Shown here piece after piece: positions 36,871 to 49,950 of a stretch of 64,000 bases of DNA. Position numbers and translations under genes: made by a program. The notes below the pieces were generated by a model. It saw nothing but the letters and a program-made list of their open reading frames with translations, did no database searches and was not told the origin of the DNA. This DNA comes from Escherichia coli. Lineage in GTDB: Bacteria; Pseudomonadota; Gammaproteobacteria; Enterobacterales; Enterobacteriaceae. The DNA lies in the NCBI GenBank assembly GCA_021307345.1, contig CP089930.1:2356001-2420000 (forward strand). Reading direction: 5' to 3'. Each line of letters opens with the position of its first letter. Within the stretch, counting starts at the first letter, position 1.

Positions 36871-38496
36871 GTGCACTGGCAAACTCACACCGTTTTCAAT
36901 CAACCTATACCATTAAATAACAGCAACTTATACCTGTCTGATGGCGCGCTCTGTGAAGCGGTAACGCGTGAAGGTGCTGGCTGGGATAGCGATTTTCTTG
37001 CCAGTATTGGTCAGCAGTTAGGAACGGCTGAATCCCTTGAACTGGGGCGGCTGGCAAATGTGAATCCGCCTGAATTGTTGCGCTATGACGCGCAGGGGCG
37101 CCGTCTGGACGATGTGCGTTTTCATCCTGCATGGCACCTGCTGATGCAGGCGCTATGTACTAATCGGGTACACAATCTGGCCTGGGAAGAAGACGCTCGC
37201 TCCGGCGCATTTGTGGCGCGGGCGGCGCGTTTCATGTTACATGCGCAGGTTGAGGCTGGGTCGTTATGCCCGATAACGATGACCTTTGCCGCCACGCCAT
37301 TGTTGTTACAGATGCTACCCGCGCCGTTTCAGGACTGGACCACGCCACTGTTGAGCGATCGCTACGATTCCCACTTATTGCCAGGCGGGCAAAAACGCGG
37401 CCTGTTGATTGGCATGGGAATGACGGAAAAGCAGGGCGGCTCTGATGTTATGAGTAATACCACACGGGCAGAGCGTCTGGAAGATGGCTCTTATCGGCTG
37501 GTGGGGCATAAATGGTTTTTCTCGGTGCCGCAAAGCGATGCGCATCTGGTGCTGGCGCAGACCACGGGCGGTCTGTCCTGCTTTTTTGTGCCGCGATTTT
37601 TGCCTGACGGGCAACGCAATGCGATTCGCCTCGAGCGGCTGAAAGATAAGCTGGGTAATCGCTCTAACGCCAGTTGCGAAGTGGAGTTTCAGGACGCCAT
37701 TGGCTGGTTGTTGGGGCAGGAAGGAGAAGGTATTCGCCTGATCCTGAAAATGGGCGGGATGACGCGTTTTGATTGCGCCCTGGGTAGCCATGCTATGATG
37801 CGCCGTGCATTCTCGCTGGCGATTTATCATGCACATCAACGCCATGTTTTTGGTAATCCATTGATCCAACAGCCTCTGATGCGTCATGTCTTAAGTCGTA
37901 TGGCGCTTCAGCTTGAAGGGCAAACGGCATTGCTGTTTCGTCTGGCGCGGGCGTGGGATCGACGCGCCGATGCCAAAGAAGCCCTGTGGGCGCGCTTATT
38001 CACCCCAACGGCGAAGTTTGTGATTTGCAAAAGTGGTATTCCGTTTGTGGCTGAAGCGATGGAAGTGCTGGGCGGAATTGGCTATTGCGAGGAGAGCGAG
38101 CTGCCGCGTCTTTATCGGGAGATGCCGGTAAACAGTATTTGGGAAGGTTCTGGCAACATCATGTGTCTGGATGTGCTGCGCGTTCTCAATAAGCAGGCGG
38201 GCGTATACGACTTACTGTCGGAAGCGTTTATGGAAGTGAAAGGGCAAGATCGTTATTTTGATCGTGCGGTTCGTCGATTACAGCAGCAACTGCGCAAACC
38301 TACTGAAGAGCTTGGGCGAGAAATCACTCATCAGCTATTCCTGCTGGGTTGTGGCGCACAAATGTTGAAATATGCTTCACCGCCAATGGCACAGGCGTGG
38401 TGTCAGATAATGTTAGATACGCGCGGTGGCGTGCGGGTGTCAGAGCAGATCCAGAATGATTTATTACTGCGGGCGACGGGAGGCGTGTTTTTGTAA
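36871..38496 (+). CDS. aidB: Adaptive-response protein AidB (acyl-CoA dehydrogenase fold)
   Basis: 541-residue flavoprotein of the Ada regulon with an acyl-CoA dehydrogenase fold, FAD and a C-terminal DNA-binding domain. It protects DNA from alkylation by an unsettled mechanism. Visible are GMGMTEKQGGSDVMSNTTRA (FAD/acyl pocket), GHKWFFSVPQSDA, and VLGGIGYCEESELPRLYRE with NSIWEGSGNI. I use the GTG start at 36871 (MHWQTHTVF) after GGAGGGAG. An ATG six codons upstream would place the start in the ribosome site. Confidence 0.95.
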   Translation: MHWQTHTVFNQPIPLNNSNLYLSDGALCEAVTREGAGWDSDFLASIGQQLGTAESLELGRLANVNPPELLRYDAQGRRLDDVRFHPAWHLLMQALCTNRVHNLAWEEDARSGAFVARAARFMLHAQVEAGSLCPITMTFAATPLLLQMLPAPFQDWTTPLLSDRYDSHLLPGGQKRGLLIGMGMTEKQGGSDVMSNTTRAERLEDGSYRLVGHKWFFSVPQSDAHLVLAQTTGGLSCFFVPRFLPDGQRNAIRLERLKDKLGNRSNASCEVEFQDAIGWLLGQEGEGIRLILKMGGMTRFDCALGSHAMMRRAFSLAIYHAHQRHVFGNPLIQQPLMRHVLSRMALQLEGQTALLFRLARAWDRRADAKEALWARLFTPTAKFVICKSGIPFVAEAMEVLGGIGYCEESELPRLYREMPVNSIWEGSGNIMCLDVLRVLNKQAGVYDLLSEAFMEVKGQDRYFDRAVRRLQQQLRKPTEELGREITHQLFLLGCGAQMLKYASPPMAQAWCQIMLDTRGGVRVSEQIQNDLLLRATGGVFL

Positions 38497-38504
38497 GCGA
38501 GTAC

Positions 38505-38576
38505 GCCTGATACGACGCTGGCGCGTCTTATCTTAGGATCTGTAGGCCGGATAAGGCGCAGGCGCCGCATCCGGCA
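38505..38576. repeat. Pair of inverted REP elements (BIME)
   Basis: GCCTGATACGACGC...GCGTCTTATC is followed after a short linker by GTAGGCCGGATAAGGCG...CGCCGCATCCGGC. These are two REP units in opposite orientation, lying between the convergent ends of aidB and yjfN. Confidence 0.85.
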
Positions 38577-38600
38577 TTGTTTATTCGATGTTGATGACAT

Positions 38601-38876
38601 TCATGCATACAGTATCGCCTGTACGCGCCAGTTATCGGGCTGCTGGTCTTCGTACATGGTAATAATGCGATACCATGATGCCCCCTGTTCATCGGCCTTT
38701 AACGCCACGATACGTTCCACGTCCTGCGGATCCCCTGAAATATTGTTAACCGAGATCTGACCTATTTCATTCAGGCCCGTCACGCAGTCAGCACTGGCGA
38801 ATTCTGCAGACTGTGCCGTGGCGCTCGCAGGATAAGTCACTAATTGTAGCGAGGGTGAGGCAAGTAATTGTTTCAT
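38601..38876 (-). CDS. yjfN: DUF1471 periplasmic protein YjfN
   Basis: 91-residue small exported protein of the DUF1471 (YhcN/BhsA/McbA) family. The N-terminus MKQLLASPSLQLVTYPASATAQ-SAEF is a signal-like segment. The conserved core is GLNEIGQISVNNISGDPQDV...ADEQGASWYRIITMYED, ending in ILYA. In E. coli YjfN is reported to activate the periplasmic protease DegP. The start at 38876 was chosen over one nine codons upstream. It lies beside bsmA, a relative. Confidence 0.88.
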   Translation of the reverse strand: MKQLLASPSLQLVTYPASATAQSAEFASADCVTGLNEIGQISVNNISGDPQDVERIVALKADEQGASWYRIITMYEDQQPDNWRVQAILYA

Positions 38877-39036
38877 CGTCAGCTCCATTTTTCGTTTCCC
38901 CACATGATGCAGGGCATTCCATCGCGGTAATAAACGCCCGAGCTTCCAGCCGGTAATTTATTGTGCACAGGTAAACGCATAGGGACGCAAAGCAATGTAA
39001 AGCTGGCTATGTAAGTTGTCTGATTTATTTACGGTA

Positions 39037-39231
39037 TATACTCGTCATACTTCAAGTTGCATGTGCTGCGCCTGCGTTCACTCACCCCAGTCACTTACTT
39101 ATGTAAGCTCCTGGGGATTCACTCACTTGTCGCGTTACTCGGCCTGAGGCCTCGCCCTTTCAGGGCCAACGCAAGCGTTGTTCAAAACGCCCCTGCCGTT
39201 TTGTCCTGCAACTCGAATTATTTAGAGTATA
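39037..39231. repeat. ERIC element with internal insertion
   Basis: Terminal arms TATACTC...CTTCAAGTTGCA and CTGCAACTCGAATTATTTAGAGTATA are inverted repeats. The central ERIC core is TCACCCCAGTCACTTACTTATGTAAGCTCCTGGGGATTCAC, written here as two parts (39079-39099 and 39100-39122 approximately). At about 195 bases it is longer than the usual 127: about 70 extra bases with small hairpins lie between the core and the right arm. The right arm covers the last codons and stop of bsmA. The rest of 38877-39217 holds nothing else I recognise. Confidence 0.88.
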
Positions 39232-39547
39232 AAATGGCTTGTGAATACCACTGTCCTGTCACGATGGTTTCATCCACCATGACGACAACGTAATAATCAG
39301 CTTTTGCAGCGACAGCTTTCGCTCTGATTTCTGCTAATGCGTCATCCGGAGAGCCCCGAACCATCGTGCTTACGCTACCTATTCGCTGCAACCCCTGGGT
39401 TTGGTCGCGGCGAATCTCTTGCGGATGATCCGTTACTGGCGGCGCTGGCTGTGGCGTACCTTGCAGTGCGCTACAGGCGCTTAACATCAACACCAATAAT
39501 AAACTGGCAAACCGGGAAATAACGCTATTACGTTTCCTGCTAACCAT
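39218..39547 (-). CDS. bsmA: Biofilm stress lipoprotein BsmA (YjfO)
   Basis: 109-residue lipoprotein of the DUF1471 family, linked to biofilm formation and peroxide/acid stress. The signal ends in a lipobox LMLSAC (Cys25). The core resembles yjfN and yjfY (GLQRIGSVSTMVRGSPDDALAE... ADYYVVVMVDET), ending ILYSK. The start MVSRKRNSV at 39547 is preferred; the longer frame adds 33 residues from promoter DNA. The final codons and stop lie in the right arm of an ERIC repeat. It diverges from yjfP. Confidence 0.9.
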   Translation of the reverse strand: MVSRKRNSVISRFASLLLVLMLSACSALQGTPQPAPPVTDHPQEIRRDQTQGLQRIGSVSTMVRGSPDDALAEIRAKAVAAKADYYVVVMVDETIVTGQWYSQAILYSK

Positions 39548-39728
39548 AGTGTAGTGCCTTATTAATTTAACTTTGGGGGAATGTTCCCGAATTGTTACCT
39601 GGTACGCGATTTTCGAATGAAAACTTAGCGAAAGCGTAATCCACATCTCAACATTATGAACTAATACTGCCAGCAGAAACTTGTGCTAAGGATTTGTTCA
39701 TGTCATACCAGACCCAAAGGAGAAATAG

Positions 39729-40478
39729 ATGATTGAATTAGAATCGCGCGTGCTGGCAGATATTCCCGTTCTTCACGCTTATCCCACAGGGCAAAAAGAA
39801 ACACCGTTACCATGCGTGATTTTTTATCACGGTTTTACTTCATCCAGCCTGGTGTATAGCTATTTTGCCGTCGCGTTGGCACAGGCTGGTTTGCGGGTGA
39901 TTATGCCGGATGCGCCCGATCACGGTAGCCGTTTTAGTGGCGACGCACCGCGACGGTTAAATCAATTCTGGCAAATCTTGCTACAAAGTATGCAGGAATT
40001 CACTACCTTACGTGCGGCAATAGCCGAAGAAAAATGGCTGCTTGATGAACGCCTGGCGGTTGGTGGCGCATCGATGGGCGCGATGACGGCGCTGGGGATT
40101 GCCGCTCGCCACCCCACGGTGAAATGTACCGCCAGCATGATGGGATCGGGCTATTTCTCATCGCTTGCCCGTTCTCTGTTTCCGCCGCTAATACCCGAAA
40201 CCGCAGCACAGCAGAATGAATTTAATAACATTATCGCGCCACTGTTGGAGTGGGAAGCAACAAACCACCTGGAACAACTCGGGGACAGGCCGCTCCTGCT
40301 GTGGCATGGCCTTGACGACGACGTCGTGCCTGCCGACGAATCACTACGTTTGCAGCAGGCATTAAGAGAAACGGGACGGGATAAACAGTTAACCTGTTCA
40401 TGGCAGCCAGGCGTGCGCCACCGTATTACACCTGAGGCGTTAGATACCGCCGTGACATTTTTCCGGCAGCATCTTTAA
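39729..40478 (+). CDS. yjfP: Alpha/beta-hydrolase (esterase) YjfP
   Basis: 249-residue serine hydrolase with carboxylesterase activity reported for the family. The oxyanion segment FYHGFTSSS (about 32-40) and nucleophile elbow GGASMGAM (about 112-119) are present. Further marks are the Asp in [10 protein letters not shown] and the late His in [10 protein letters not shown]. No signal peptide, so cytoplasmic. It converges on ulaR, overlapping its stop by four bases. Confidence 0.9.
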   Translation: MIELESRVLADIPVLHAYPTGQKETPLPCVIFYHGFTSSSLVYSYFAVALAQAGLRVIMPDAPDHGSRFSGDAPRRLNQFWQILLQSMQEFTTLRAAIAEEKWLLDERLAVGGASMGAMTALGIAARHPTVKCTASMMGSGYFSSLARSLFPPLIPETAAQQNEFNNIIAPLLEWEATNHLEQLGDRPLLLWHGLDDDVVPADESLRLQQALRETGRDKQLTCSWQPGVRHRITPEALDTAVTFFRQHL

Positions 40479-41230
40479 ACACGCAGAATGCTGACCCCTT
40501 GCGCTTCCAGTTGTTGCAGGATTTCCGGGTTAGCATTTTTGCCGGTGATCAGCATATCGATTTGATCGGCACGGCTAAAGAGCATCCCCGCACGTTCGCC
40601 AATCTTACTGCTATCGACCAGCACCACCAGTTTCCCTACCACGCTCAGCATCTTCTGCTCTGCCATTGCTGTCAGCATATCGGTTTTATATAACCCTTCT
40701 GCGGTCAGCCCTTTGCCACTGGTAAACATCCAGTGCCCGGCATAGAGACTATTTTCGCTGCCCTGTGGACTTAAGGTGATGGACTGACTTTTGTTATATT
40801 GCCCGCCCATGATGATCACGCTTTCATGTTCCTGATCGATCAGGTAATTCGCCAGAGGTAGGTAATTAGTGATGATTTGCACCGGCTTGCCACACATTTC
40901 CCGTCCGAGCAGGAACGCGGTGGAACCGCAGTTAATGACCACGCTTTCGCCTGGGTTGACCAGTTGTGAGGCCGCTTTGGCGATACGTACCTTTTCATCG
41001 TGATTTTGCGCCTGATGCAGATTCATCGGCGTCCAGCGCGGTCGCTGCTGGGTAATCGCTTCTGCGCCATTGCGCACTTTTTTCAGTTTGCCGCTTTCGT
41101 CGAGTTTATTGATATCGCGTCGCGCGGTAGCAGGGGAAATTCCCAGACGCTCAACGACTTTCTCAACAGTCACAAAGCCCAGTTGTGCGAGCATTTCCAG
41201 GAGAATTTGATGTCTTTGTGCTTCAGTCAT
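40475..41230 (-). CDS. ulaR: Ascorbate utilisation repressor UlaR
   Basis: 251-residue DeoR-family repressor that releases DNA on binding L-ascorbate 6-phosphate. The N-terminal helix-turn-helix includes [20 protein letters not shown] and [18 protein letters not shown]. The C-terminal sugar-phosphate sensing domain has [15 protein letters not shown] and [14 protein letters not shown]. It controls the divergent ulaG and ulaABCDEF units next to it. Confidence 0.95.
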   Translation of the reverse strand: MTEAQRHQILLEMLAQLGFVTVEKVVERLGISPATARRDINKLDESGKLKKVRNGAEAITQQRPRWTPMNLHQAQNHDEKVRIAKAASQLVNPGESVVINCGSTAFLLGREMCGKPVQIITNYLPLANYLIDQEHESVIIMGGQYNKSQSITLSPQGSENSLYAGHWMFTSGKGLTAEGLYKTDMLTAMAEQKMLSVVGKLVVLVDSSKIGERAGMLFSRADQIDMLITGKNANPEILQQLEAQGVSILRV

Positions 41231-41337
41231 GAGCTATTCCGATAAAATTTGATTTTTTTAGATGATATTTGAAATAGCCAGAAAATACTACGCCGGATAG
41301 CGCGAACATCTTTACGCTATCCGGTATAAGCGACAGA

Positions 41338-42402
41338 TTACAGGAACGATTTGAACGGCAGATCCGGTTCAATGGTGAAGCAATCGTCAAAACCGCGCGG
41401 ATAATGGTACTCGAAGTTGTCTTTATCCAGCGGCCATGTGAACTTGCCGCCAACCTGCCAGATAAACGGCTTGAAGCCATACTTCAGACGATCTTTTTTC
41501 ATCTCCCACAGCACGCGGATCTCTTGCGGATCGGCCTGGAAGTTTGACCAGATATCGTGGTGGAACGGGATAACCACTTTCGCATTAAGGGCTTCACCCA
41601 TACGCAGCATATCGGCACTGGTCATTTTGTCGGTAATACCGCGCGGGTTCTCACCGTACGAGCCTAACGCCACATCGATCTGATGCTCGTTACCATGTTT
41701 CGCATAGTAGTTAGAGTAGTGGGAATCGCCACTGTGATACAGGGAGCCGCCAGGCGTTTTGAACAGGTAGTTCACCGCGCGATCGTCCATGCCGTCCGGC
41801 AGTACGCCAGCCGCTTTTTGATCCGCAGGCAGAGTGATCAGTGCAGTACGGTCGAAAGCGTCAAGCGCATGAATTTCAATGTCTTTCACTTTTACTACAT
41901 CGCCCGGTTTGACCACGATGCAACGTTCTTTCGGCACGCCCCAGCCAATCCATAAATCCACGCAGGTTTTCGGCCCGATAAACGGTACGTCATCAGCGCA
42001 GTTCTGCATCACGGCGGCTGCCACGTTCACGTCGATATGATCGTTGTGATCGTGAGTCGCCAGCACCGCGTCGATCTGGCGAATCGCAAACGGATCAAGA
42101 ACAAACGGCGTGGTACGCAGGTTTGGTTGCAGTTTTTTCACGCCCGCCATGCGCTGCATCTGGTGACCCTGTTTCATCAGCGGGTTGCCGTGACTTTGTT
42201 TGCCAGTACCGCACCAGAAATCGACGCAAACGTTGGTGCCACCTTCTGATTTCAACCAGATCCCGGTACAGCCGAGCCACCACATCGCGAATGTGCCTGG
42301 TGCGACCTGCTCCTGTTCAATTTCTTCATTCAGCCAGCTACCCCACTCCGGGAAAGTACTCAGGATCCAGGATTCACGGGTGATACTTTTCACTTTACTC
42401 AT
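41338..42402 (-). CDS. ulaG: L-ascorbate-6-phosphate lactonase UlaG
   Basis: 354-residue metallo-beta-lactamase-fold hydrolase that opens the lactone ring of ascorbate 6-phosphate, the first step after PTS uptake. Metal ligands are visible in [21 protein letters not shown] and [10 protein letters not shown]. The start [10 protein letters not shown] is preferred over an ATG two codons earlier. It diverges from ulaA across the shared control region and lies 107 bases from ulaR. Confidence 0.96.
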
Positions 42403-44154
<1,752 letters not shown>

Positions 44155-44169
44155 TAAGGAGTTTTGATT

Positions 44170-44475
44170 ATGACCGTACGTATTCTGGCTGTGTGTGGCA
44201 ACGGACAAGGCAGTTCCATGATCATGAAGATGAAAGTGGATCAGTTTTTAACCCAGTCGAACATCGACCACACGGTAAATAGCTGCGCGGTTGGCGAATA
44301 CAAAAGCGAGTTGAGCGGTGCGGATATCATCATCGCATCCACACATATCGCGGGTGAAATCACCGTGACTGGCAACAAATATGTCGTCGGTGTGCGCAAC
44401 ATGCTCTCTCCTGCCGACTTTGGCCCGAAACTGCTGGAAGTGATCAAAGAGCATTTCCCGCAGGACGTGAAGTAA
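44170..44475 (+). CDS. ulaB: Ascorbate PTS component IIB UlaB
   Basis: 101-residue cytoplasmic EIIB of the ascorbate/lactose-type fold. The phosphorylated cysteine is Cys9 in [13 protein letters not shown]. The start [10 protein letters not shown] at 44170 follows AAGGAG; an ATG two codons earlier is possible. It passes phosphate from UlaC to the sugar at UlaA. Confidence 0.96.
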
Positions 44476-44484
44476 GGACGCGCC

Positions 44485-44949
44485 ATGAAATTACGTGATT
44501 CGCTGGCGGAAAATAAATCCATCCGTCTACAGGCTGAGGCTGAAACCTGGCAGGAAGCGGTAAAAATTGGTGTTGATCTGCTGGTGGCGGCGGACATTGT
44601 CGAGCCGCGTTACTACCAGGCGATTCTGGATGCGGTTGAACAGCACGGCCCGTACTTTGTGCTCGCGCCAGGCCTGGCAATGCCGCACGGACGCCCGGAA
44701 GAGGGCGTCAAAAAAACCGGCTTTGCACTGGTGACGCTGAAAAAGCCACTGGAGTTCAACCACGAAGATAACGACCCGGTAGATATCCTCATCACGATGG
44801 CGGCGGTCGATGCCAACACTCACCAGGAAGTGGGCATCATGCAAATCGTCAACCTGTTTGAAGATGAAGAGAATTTCGACCGTTTACGTGCCTGCCGTAC
44901 CGAGCAGGAAGTACTGGATTTAATTGACCGCACCAACGCGGCTGCTTAA
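44485..44949 (+). CDS. ulaC: Ascorbate PTS component IIA UlaC
   Basis: 154-residue EIIA of the fructose/mannitol-like group. The phosphorylated histidine is in [15 protein letters not shown] (about His68). It receives phosphate from HPr and passes it to UlaB. Nine bases after ulaB and 13 before ulaD. Confidence 0.96.
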   Translation: MKLRDSLAENKSIRLQAEAETWQEAVKIGVDLLVAADIVEPRYYQAILDAVEQHGPYFVLAPGLAMPHGRPEEGVKKTGFALVTLKKPLEFNHEDNDPVDILITMAAVDANTHQEVGIMQIVNLFEDEENFDRLRACRTEQEVLDLIDRTNAAA

Positions 44950-44962
44950 GAAGGAATTGAAG

Positions 44963-45613
44963 ATGTCATTACCCATGTTGCAAGTCGCGCTGGACAACCA
45001 GACTATGGATAGCGCCTACGAAACCACTCGCCTGATTGCTGAAGAAGTCGACATTATCGAAGTGGGCACCATTCTTTGCGTAGGCGAAGGCGTGCGTGCG
45101 GTTCGCGATCTGAAAGCACTCTACCCGGATAAAATTGTGCTGGCAGACGCCAAAATTGCCGATGCGGGCAAAATTCTTTCTCGTATGTGTTTTGAAGCCA
45201 ACGCTGACTGGGTGACCGTGATTTGCTGTGCGGATATCAATACCGCCAAAGGCGCGCTGGACGTGGCAAAAGAGTTTAACGGTGACGTACAGATCGAACT
45301 GACCGGTTACTGGACCTGGGAACAGGCGCAGCAGTGGCGCGATGCAGGCATTCAGCAAGTAGTATATCACCGCAGCCGTGACGCGCAGGCCGCAGGCGTG
45401 GCGTGGGGCGAAGCGGACATTACCGCGATCAAACGTCTTTCCGATATGGGCTTCAAAGTGACCGTCACCGGTGGCCTGGCGCTGGAAGATCTGCCGCTGT
45501 TCAAAGGTATTCCGATTCATGTGTTTATCGCAGGTCGTAGCATCCGTGACGCTGCGTCTCCGGTTGAAGCCGCGCGTCAGTTCAAACGTTCCATCGCCGA
45601 ACTGTGGGGCTAA
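44963..45613 (+). CDS. ulaD: 3-keto-L-gulonate-6-phosphate decarboxylase UlaD
   Basis: 216-residue TIM-barrel enzyme of the OMP-decarboxylase suprafamily. It converts 3-keto-L-gulonate 6-phosphate to L-xylulose 5-phosphate. The metal-binding DxKxxD motif is [10 protein letters not shown] (about 60-69). A phosphate-binding end GGLALEDL...FIAGRSI is present. The start [10 protein letters not shown] follows AAGGAA. Confidence 0.97.
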   Translation: MSLPMLQVALDNQTMDSAYETTRLIAEEVDIIEVGTILCVGEGVRAVRDLKALYPDKIVLADAKIADAGKILSRMCFEANADWVTVICCADINTAKGALDVAKEFNGDVQIELTGYWTWEQAQQWRDAGIQQVVYHRSRDAQAAGVAWGEADITAIKRLSDMGFKVTVTGGLALEDLPLFKGIPIHVFIAGRSIRDAASPVEAARQFKRSIAELWG

Positions 45614-45622
45614 GGAGCGGAT

Positions 45623-46477
45623 ATGTTGTCCAAACAAATCCCGCTTGGCATCTATGAAAAAGCACTTCCCGCCGGGGAGTGCTGGCTGGAACGGCTGCAA
45701 CTGGCAAAAACGTTAGGCTTCGATTTTGTCGAAATGTCGGTGGATGAAACGGACGATCGCCTGTCGCGCCTCGACTGGAGCCGCGAACAGCGTCTGGCGC
45801 TGGTGAATGCAATTGTTGAAACCGGTGTGCGCGTGCCGTCTATGTGCCTTTCTGCCCACCGTCGTTTCCCGTTGGGCAGTGAAGATGACGCGGTGCGGGC
45901 GCAGGGGCTGGAAATTATGCGCAAAGCTATCCAGTTCGCGCAGGACGTCGGCATTCGCGTGATCCAACTGGCGGGCTATGACGTTTACTACCAGGAAGCC
46001 AATAACGAAACGCGTCGTCGTTTCCGTGACGGCCTGAAAGAGAGCGTTGAGATGGCGAGTCGCGCGCAGGTGACGCTGGCGATGGAGATCATGGATTATC
46101 CCCTGATGAATTCCATCAGTAAGGCGCTGGGTTACGCACACTATCTCAACAACCCGTGGTTCCAGCTCTACCCGGATATCGGCAACCTGTCGGCGTGGGA
46201 CAACGACGTGCAGATGGAATTGCAGGCAGGAATAGGGCATATCGTCGCGGTGCATGTGAAAGACACCAAACCGGGCGTCTTCAAAAACGTACCGTTTGGC
46301 GAAGGCGTTGTGGATTTCGAACGTTGCTTCGAAACGCTCAAACAGAGTGGCTATTGCGGGCCGTACCTGATTGAGATGTGGAGCGAAACGGCGGAGGACC
46401 CGGCGGCGGAAGTGGCAAAAGCGCGTGATTGGGTGAAAGCGCGCATGGCCAAAGCAGGCATGGTGGAGGCGGCATAA
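45623..46477 (+). CDS. ulaE: L-xylulose-5-phosphate 3-epimerase UlaE
   Basis: 284-residue TIM-barrel epimerase of the xylose-isomerase-like group. It makes L-ribulose 5-phosphate. Metal ligands are expected in [27 protein letters not shown] and IEMWSET. The stop codon shares one base with the ulaF start (TAATG). It has the same fold class as the 56 kb gene of the accessory operon, but their sequences differ widely. Confidence 0.96.
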   Translation: MLSKQIPLGIYEKALPAGECWLERLQLAKTLGFDFVEMSVDETDDRLSRLDWSREQRLALVNAIVETGVRVPSMCLSAHRRFPLGSEDDAVRAQGLEIMRKAIQFAQDVGIRVIQLAGYDVYYQEANNETRRRFRDGLKESVEMASRAQVTLAMEIMDYPLMNSISKALGYAHYLNNPWFQLYPDIGNLSAWDNDVQMELQAGIGHIVAVHVKDTKPGVFKNVPFGEGVVDFERCFETLKQSGYCGPYLIEMWSETAEDPAAEVAKARDWVKARMAKAGMVEAA

Positions 46478-47163
46478 TGCAAAAGCTGAAACAGCAGGTG
46501 TTTGAAGCCAACATGGATCTGCCGCGTTACGGGCTGGTGACCTTTACCTGGGGCAACGTCAGCGCCATTGACCGCGAACGCGGGCTGGTGGTGATCAAGC
46601 CCAGCGGCGTCGCCTACGAAACCATGAAAGCAGACGATATGGTGGTGGTTGATATGAGCGGTGAAGTGGTAGACGGGCGGTATCGTCCCTCTTCAGACAC
46701 CGCGACGCATCTCGAACTCTACCGCCGTTACCCGTCGCTTGGCGGCATCGTGCATACCCACTCCACTCATGCCACCGCATGGGCGCAGGCGGGGCTGGCT
46801 ATCCCTGCGTTAGGCACCACGCACGCCGATTACTTCTTTGGCGACATCCCGTGTACGCGTGGATTAAGCGAAGAAGAAGTGCAGGGCGAGTATGAACTGA
46901 ACACCGGCAAAGTGATTATCGAAACGCTGGGCAATGCCGAGCCGCTGCATACGCCGGGAATTGTGGTGTATCAGCACGGGCCATTTGCCTGGGGGAAAGA
47001 TGCTCACGATGCGGTGCATAACGCGGTGGTGATGGAAGAAGTGGCAAAAATGGCGTGGATTGCGCGCGGCATTAACCCACAACTGAATCACATCGACAGT
47101 TATCTCATGAACAAACACTTCATGCGTAAGCACGGGCCCAACGCCTATTACGGGCAGAAGTAA
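46477..47163 (+). CDS. ulaF: L-ribulose-5-phosphate 4-epimerase UlaF
   Basis: 228-residue zinc-dependent class II aldolase-family epimerase. It gives D-xylulose 5-phosphate for the pentose phosphate pathway. Zinc ligands are in [15 protein letters not shown] (two His) and the later His in [15 protein letters not shown]. The start at 46477 overlaps the ulaE stop by one base. Last gene of the ula operon, followed by a hairpin. Confidence 0.96.
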   Translation: MQKLKQQVFEANMDLPRYGLVTFTWGNVSAIDRERGLVVIKPSGVAYETMKADDMVVVDMSGEVVDGRYRPSSDTATHLELYRRYPSLGGIVHTHSTHATAWAQAGLAIPALGTTHADYFFGDIPCTRGLSEEEVQGEYELNTGKVIIETLGNAEPLHTPGIVVYQHGPFAWGKDAHDAVHNAVVMEEVAKMAWIARGINPQLNHIDSYLMNKHFMRKHGPNAYYGQK

Positions 47164-47170
47164 TCAGTGC

Positions 47171-47220
47171 GCCCCGGAATTATTACCTCCTGAGGGATGT
47201 AATTGGTCTGATTCCGGGGC
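47171..47220 (+). terminator. Hairpin after ulaF
   Basis: Perfect 10-pair stem GCCCCGGAAT/ATTCCGGGGC with a 30-base loop that contains a smaller stem (CCTC/GAGG). No T tract follows. It sits between the ula operon and the YagU-like gene. Confidence 0.55.
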
Positions 47221-47259
47221 CTCTTCAGTTAAAAAATCGTATAAACAACAGGTGTTTTT

Positions 47260-47811
47260 ATGACTATCAGTGGATTGTTTGTCAGAACTGATCCGCAACG
47301 TCGCCGGTATGGCGTGGCGTTACTGGTGGGGGTTCTTTCAGGAATTATTTCGGCATTTGTTAAATGGGGAGCAGAAGTTCCGTTGCCGCCACGCACATTT
47401 TCCGGTGGTCGTGATGAATTTAATCCGCCGTATATCTTTTTACGGGATTATTTAGGCATCGATCCAACACAAACGGTGTATACATTCTCGGAACATATCA
47501 TTAACCCGGTAATGGTAACGCATATCATCTTCTCACTGGTTTTTGCGATAGGCTATTGTGTGGTCGCGGAAATTTTCCCGAAAGTGAAATTATGGCAGGG
47601 GGTATTAGCAGGGCTTATTGTGACAGTAGCCGTTCACGGTATTTTTTGCCCGGCGCTGAATTTAACGCCACCACTCAGTCAACTGCCTTTCGACGAATAT
47701 GCCTCTGAAATTCTTGGGCATATTTTCTGGTTCTGGGTAATAGAAATAATGCGCCGCGACTTACGTAATCGCATTACCCATGAGCCGGACCCGGAAGTCG
47801 TTATTCGTTGA
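47260..47811 (+). CDS. YagU-like inner-membrane protein (DUF1440)
   Basis: 183-residue protein with about four hydrophobic segments (residues about 16-33, 82-102, 109-130 and 150-170). It resembles E. coli YagU (DUF1440), a membrane protein reported to aid acid tolerance. The match is in general layout and words such as [13 protein letters not shown] and [17 protein letters not shown]. It lies between ulaF and yjfY, where K-12 has no gene to my recollection. The ribosome site AACAGGTG is modest, and the ulaF hairpin separates it from the ula operon. Role unknown; expression with ula by read-through is possible. Confidence 0.82.
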   Translation: MTISGLFVRTDPQRRRYGVALLVGVLSGIISAFVKWGAEVPLPPRTFSGGRDEFNPPYIFLRDYLGIDPTQTVYTFSEHIINPVMVTHIIFSLVFAIGYCVVAEIFPKVKLWQGVLAGLIVTVAVHGIFCPALNLTPPLSQLPFDEYASEILGHIFWFWVIEIMRRDLRNRITHEPDPEVVIR

Positions 47812-47821
47812 ATGTCCGCGT

Positions 47822-47845
47822 AAAAAAGCCCCCTGAGAAGGGGGC
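47822..47845 (-). terminator. yjfY terminator
   Basis: Read on the minus strand, GCCCCC-TTCTCA-GGGGGC is followed by TTTTTTA, 41 bases after the yjfY stop. It also faces the YagU-like gene from the other side. Confidence 0.8.
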
Positions 47846-47885
47846 AAAGCAAACTATGGCAATATTTCGTTGGTTATACCTGGTG

Positions 47886-48161
47886 CTAGCGATAAATATC
47901 CGCGCTGGCGTGCATGTTGCCGTTACTCCCCGGTTCCCGCATTAGAATCACGTGGTAGTACGTTGCGCCCTGCGCATCGGTCTCTTCATTTAATGCCTGA
48001 CGTGCTTCACTCTCAGTGGCGAAATTATGATTGATATAAATCACGCCTAAGCTTTGCACATCGTCCATATTTCTGGCCTGGTGGTTATTAATTTCAATAG
48101 CTGCCCATGTATTTGCACTTAGCAAAAGCACAGCCAGAAGGGCTAAAACACGACTGAACAT
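47886..48161 (-). CDS. yjfY: DUF1471 periplasmic protein YjfY
   Basis: 91-residue exported protein of the DUF1471 (BhsA/McbA) family. It has a signal peptide MFSRVLALLAVLLLSANTWA and a core VQSLGVIYINHNFATESEAR...DAQGATYYHVILMRE, ending ADIYR. Third family member in the window after yjfN and bsmA. The start at 48161 is preferred over one 23 codons upstream. Function unknown; relatives respond to stress and affect biofilm. Confidence 0.88.
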   Translation of the reverse strand: MFSRVLALLAVLLLSANTWAAIEINNHQARNMDDVQSLGVIYINHNFATESEARQALNEETDAQGATYYHVILMREPGSNGNMHASADIYR

Positions 48162-48360
48162 AGATACCTCCTCGACGGCTGTCTTTGTACGCGCTCCTCT
48201 GTGATGATCTTCTGATTTAATTTTAATCAATGATAAAGAAGTTGATGGTGACCATTTCTGATGCAGTTGTTCAAAAAAATACCGTAATGGAATGTGATGA
48301 ACTTCAAATCAGCGGGTTAGTACGATTTGGTGAAAGATGAGATTTATTTGTCGGCTGGCC

Positions 48361-48389
48361 TTGAGTTTAACGGAGCATACCAGTACTAT
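48361..48389 (+). promoter_or_regulatory. Likely rpsF operon promoter
   Basis: TTGAGT (48361-48366), 17 bases, TACTAT (48384-48389) about 100 bases before rpsF. An overlapping TATAAC is an alternative -10. The rest of 48162-48360 shows no gene. Confidence 0.55.
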
Positions 48390-48427
48390 AACGCGTCATT
48401 TTTCAGCCGACCTTTAACACGTTCCTT

Positions 48428-48462
48428 GCCTCCCCGGGATTCGGCTGACCCAGACAGGAGGC
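48428..48462 (+). promoter_or_regulatory. S6:S18-binding leader RNA structure of rpsF
   Basis: GCCTCC and GGAGGC form a closing stem around CCGGGATTCGGCTGACCCAGACA, written here as interior 48434-48456. A CCG bulge resembles the S18-binding element in 16S rRNA. This matches the known autoregulatory leader bound by the S6:S18 complex upstream of rpsF. Assignment is by position and shape. Confidence 0.65.
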
Positions 48463-48469
48463 TGAATAA

Positions 48470-48883
<414 letters not shown>

Positions 48884-48889
48884 TTTCTG

Positions 48890-49436
<547 letters not shown>

Positions 49437-49465
49437 TCGGTCACGGTCCATTAATACGACTTTGA

Positions 49466-49927
<462 letters not shown>

Positions 49928-49950
49928 TTCGTTATTCAACGAGACGTAAA

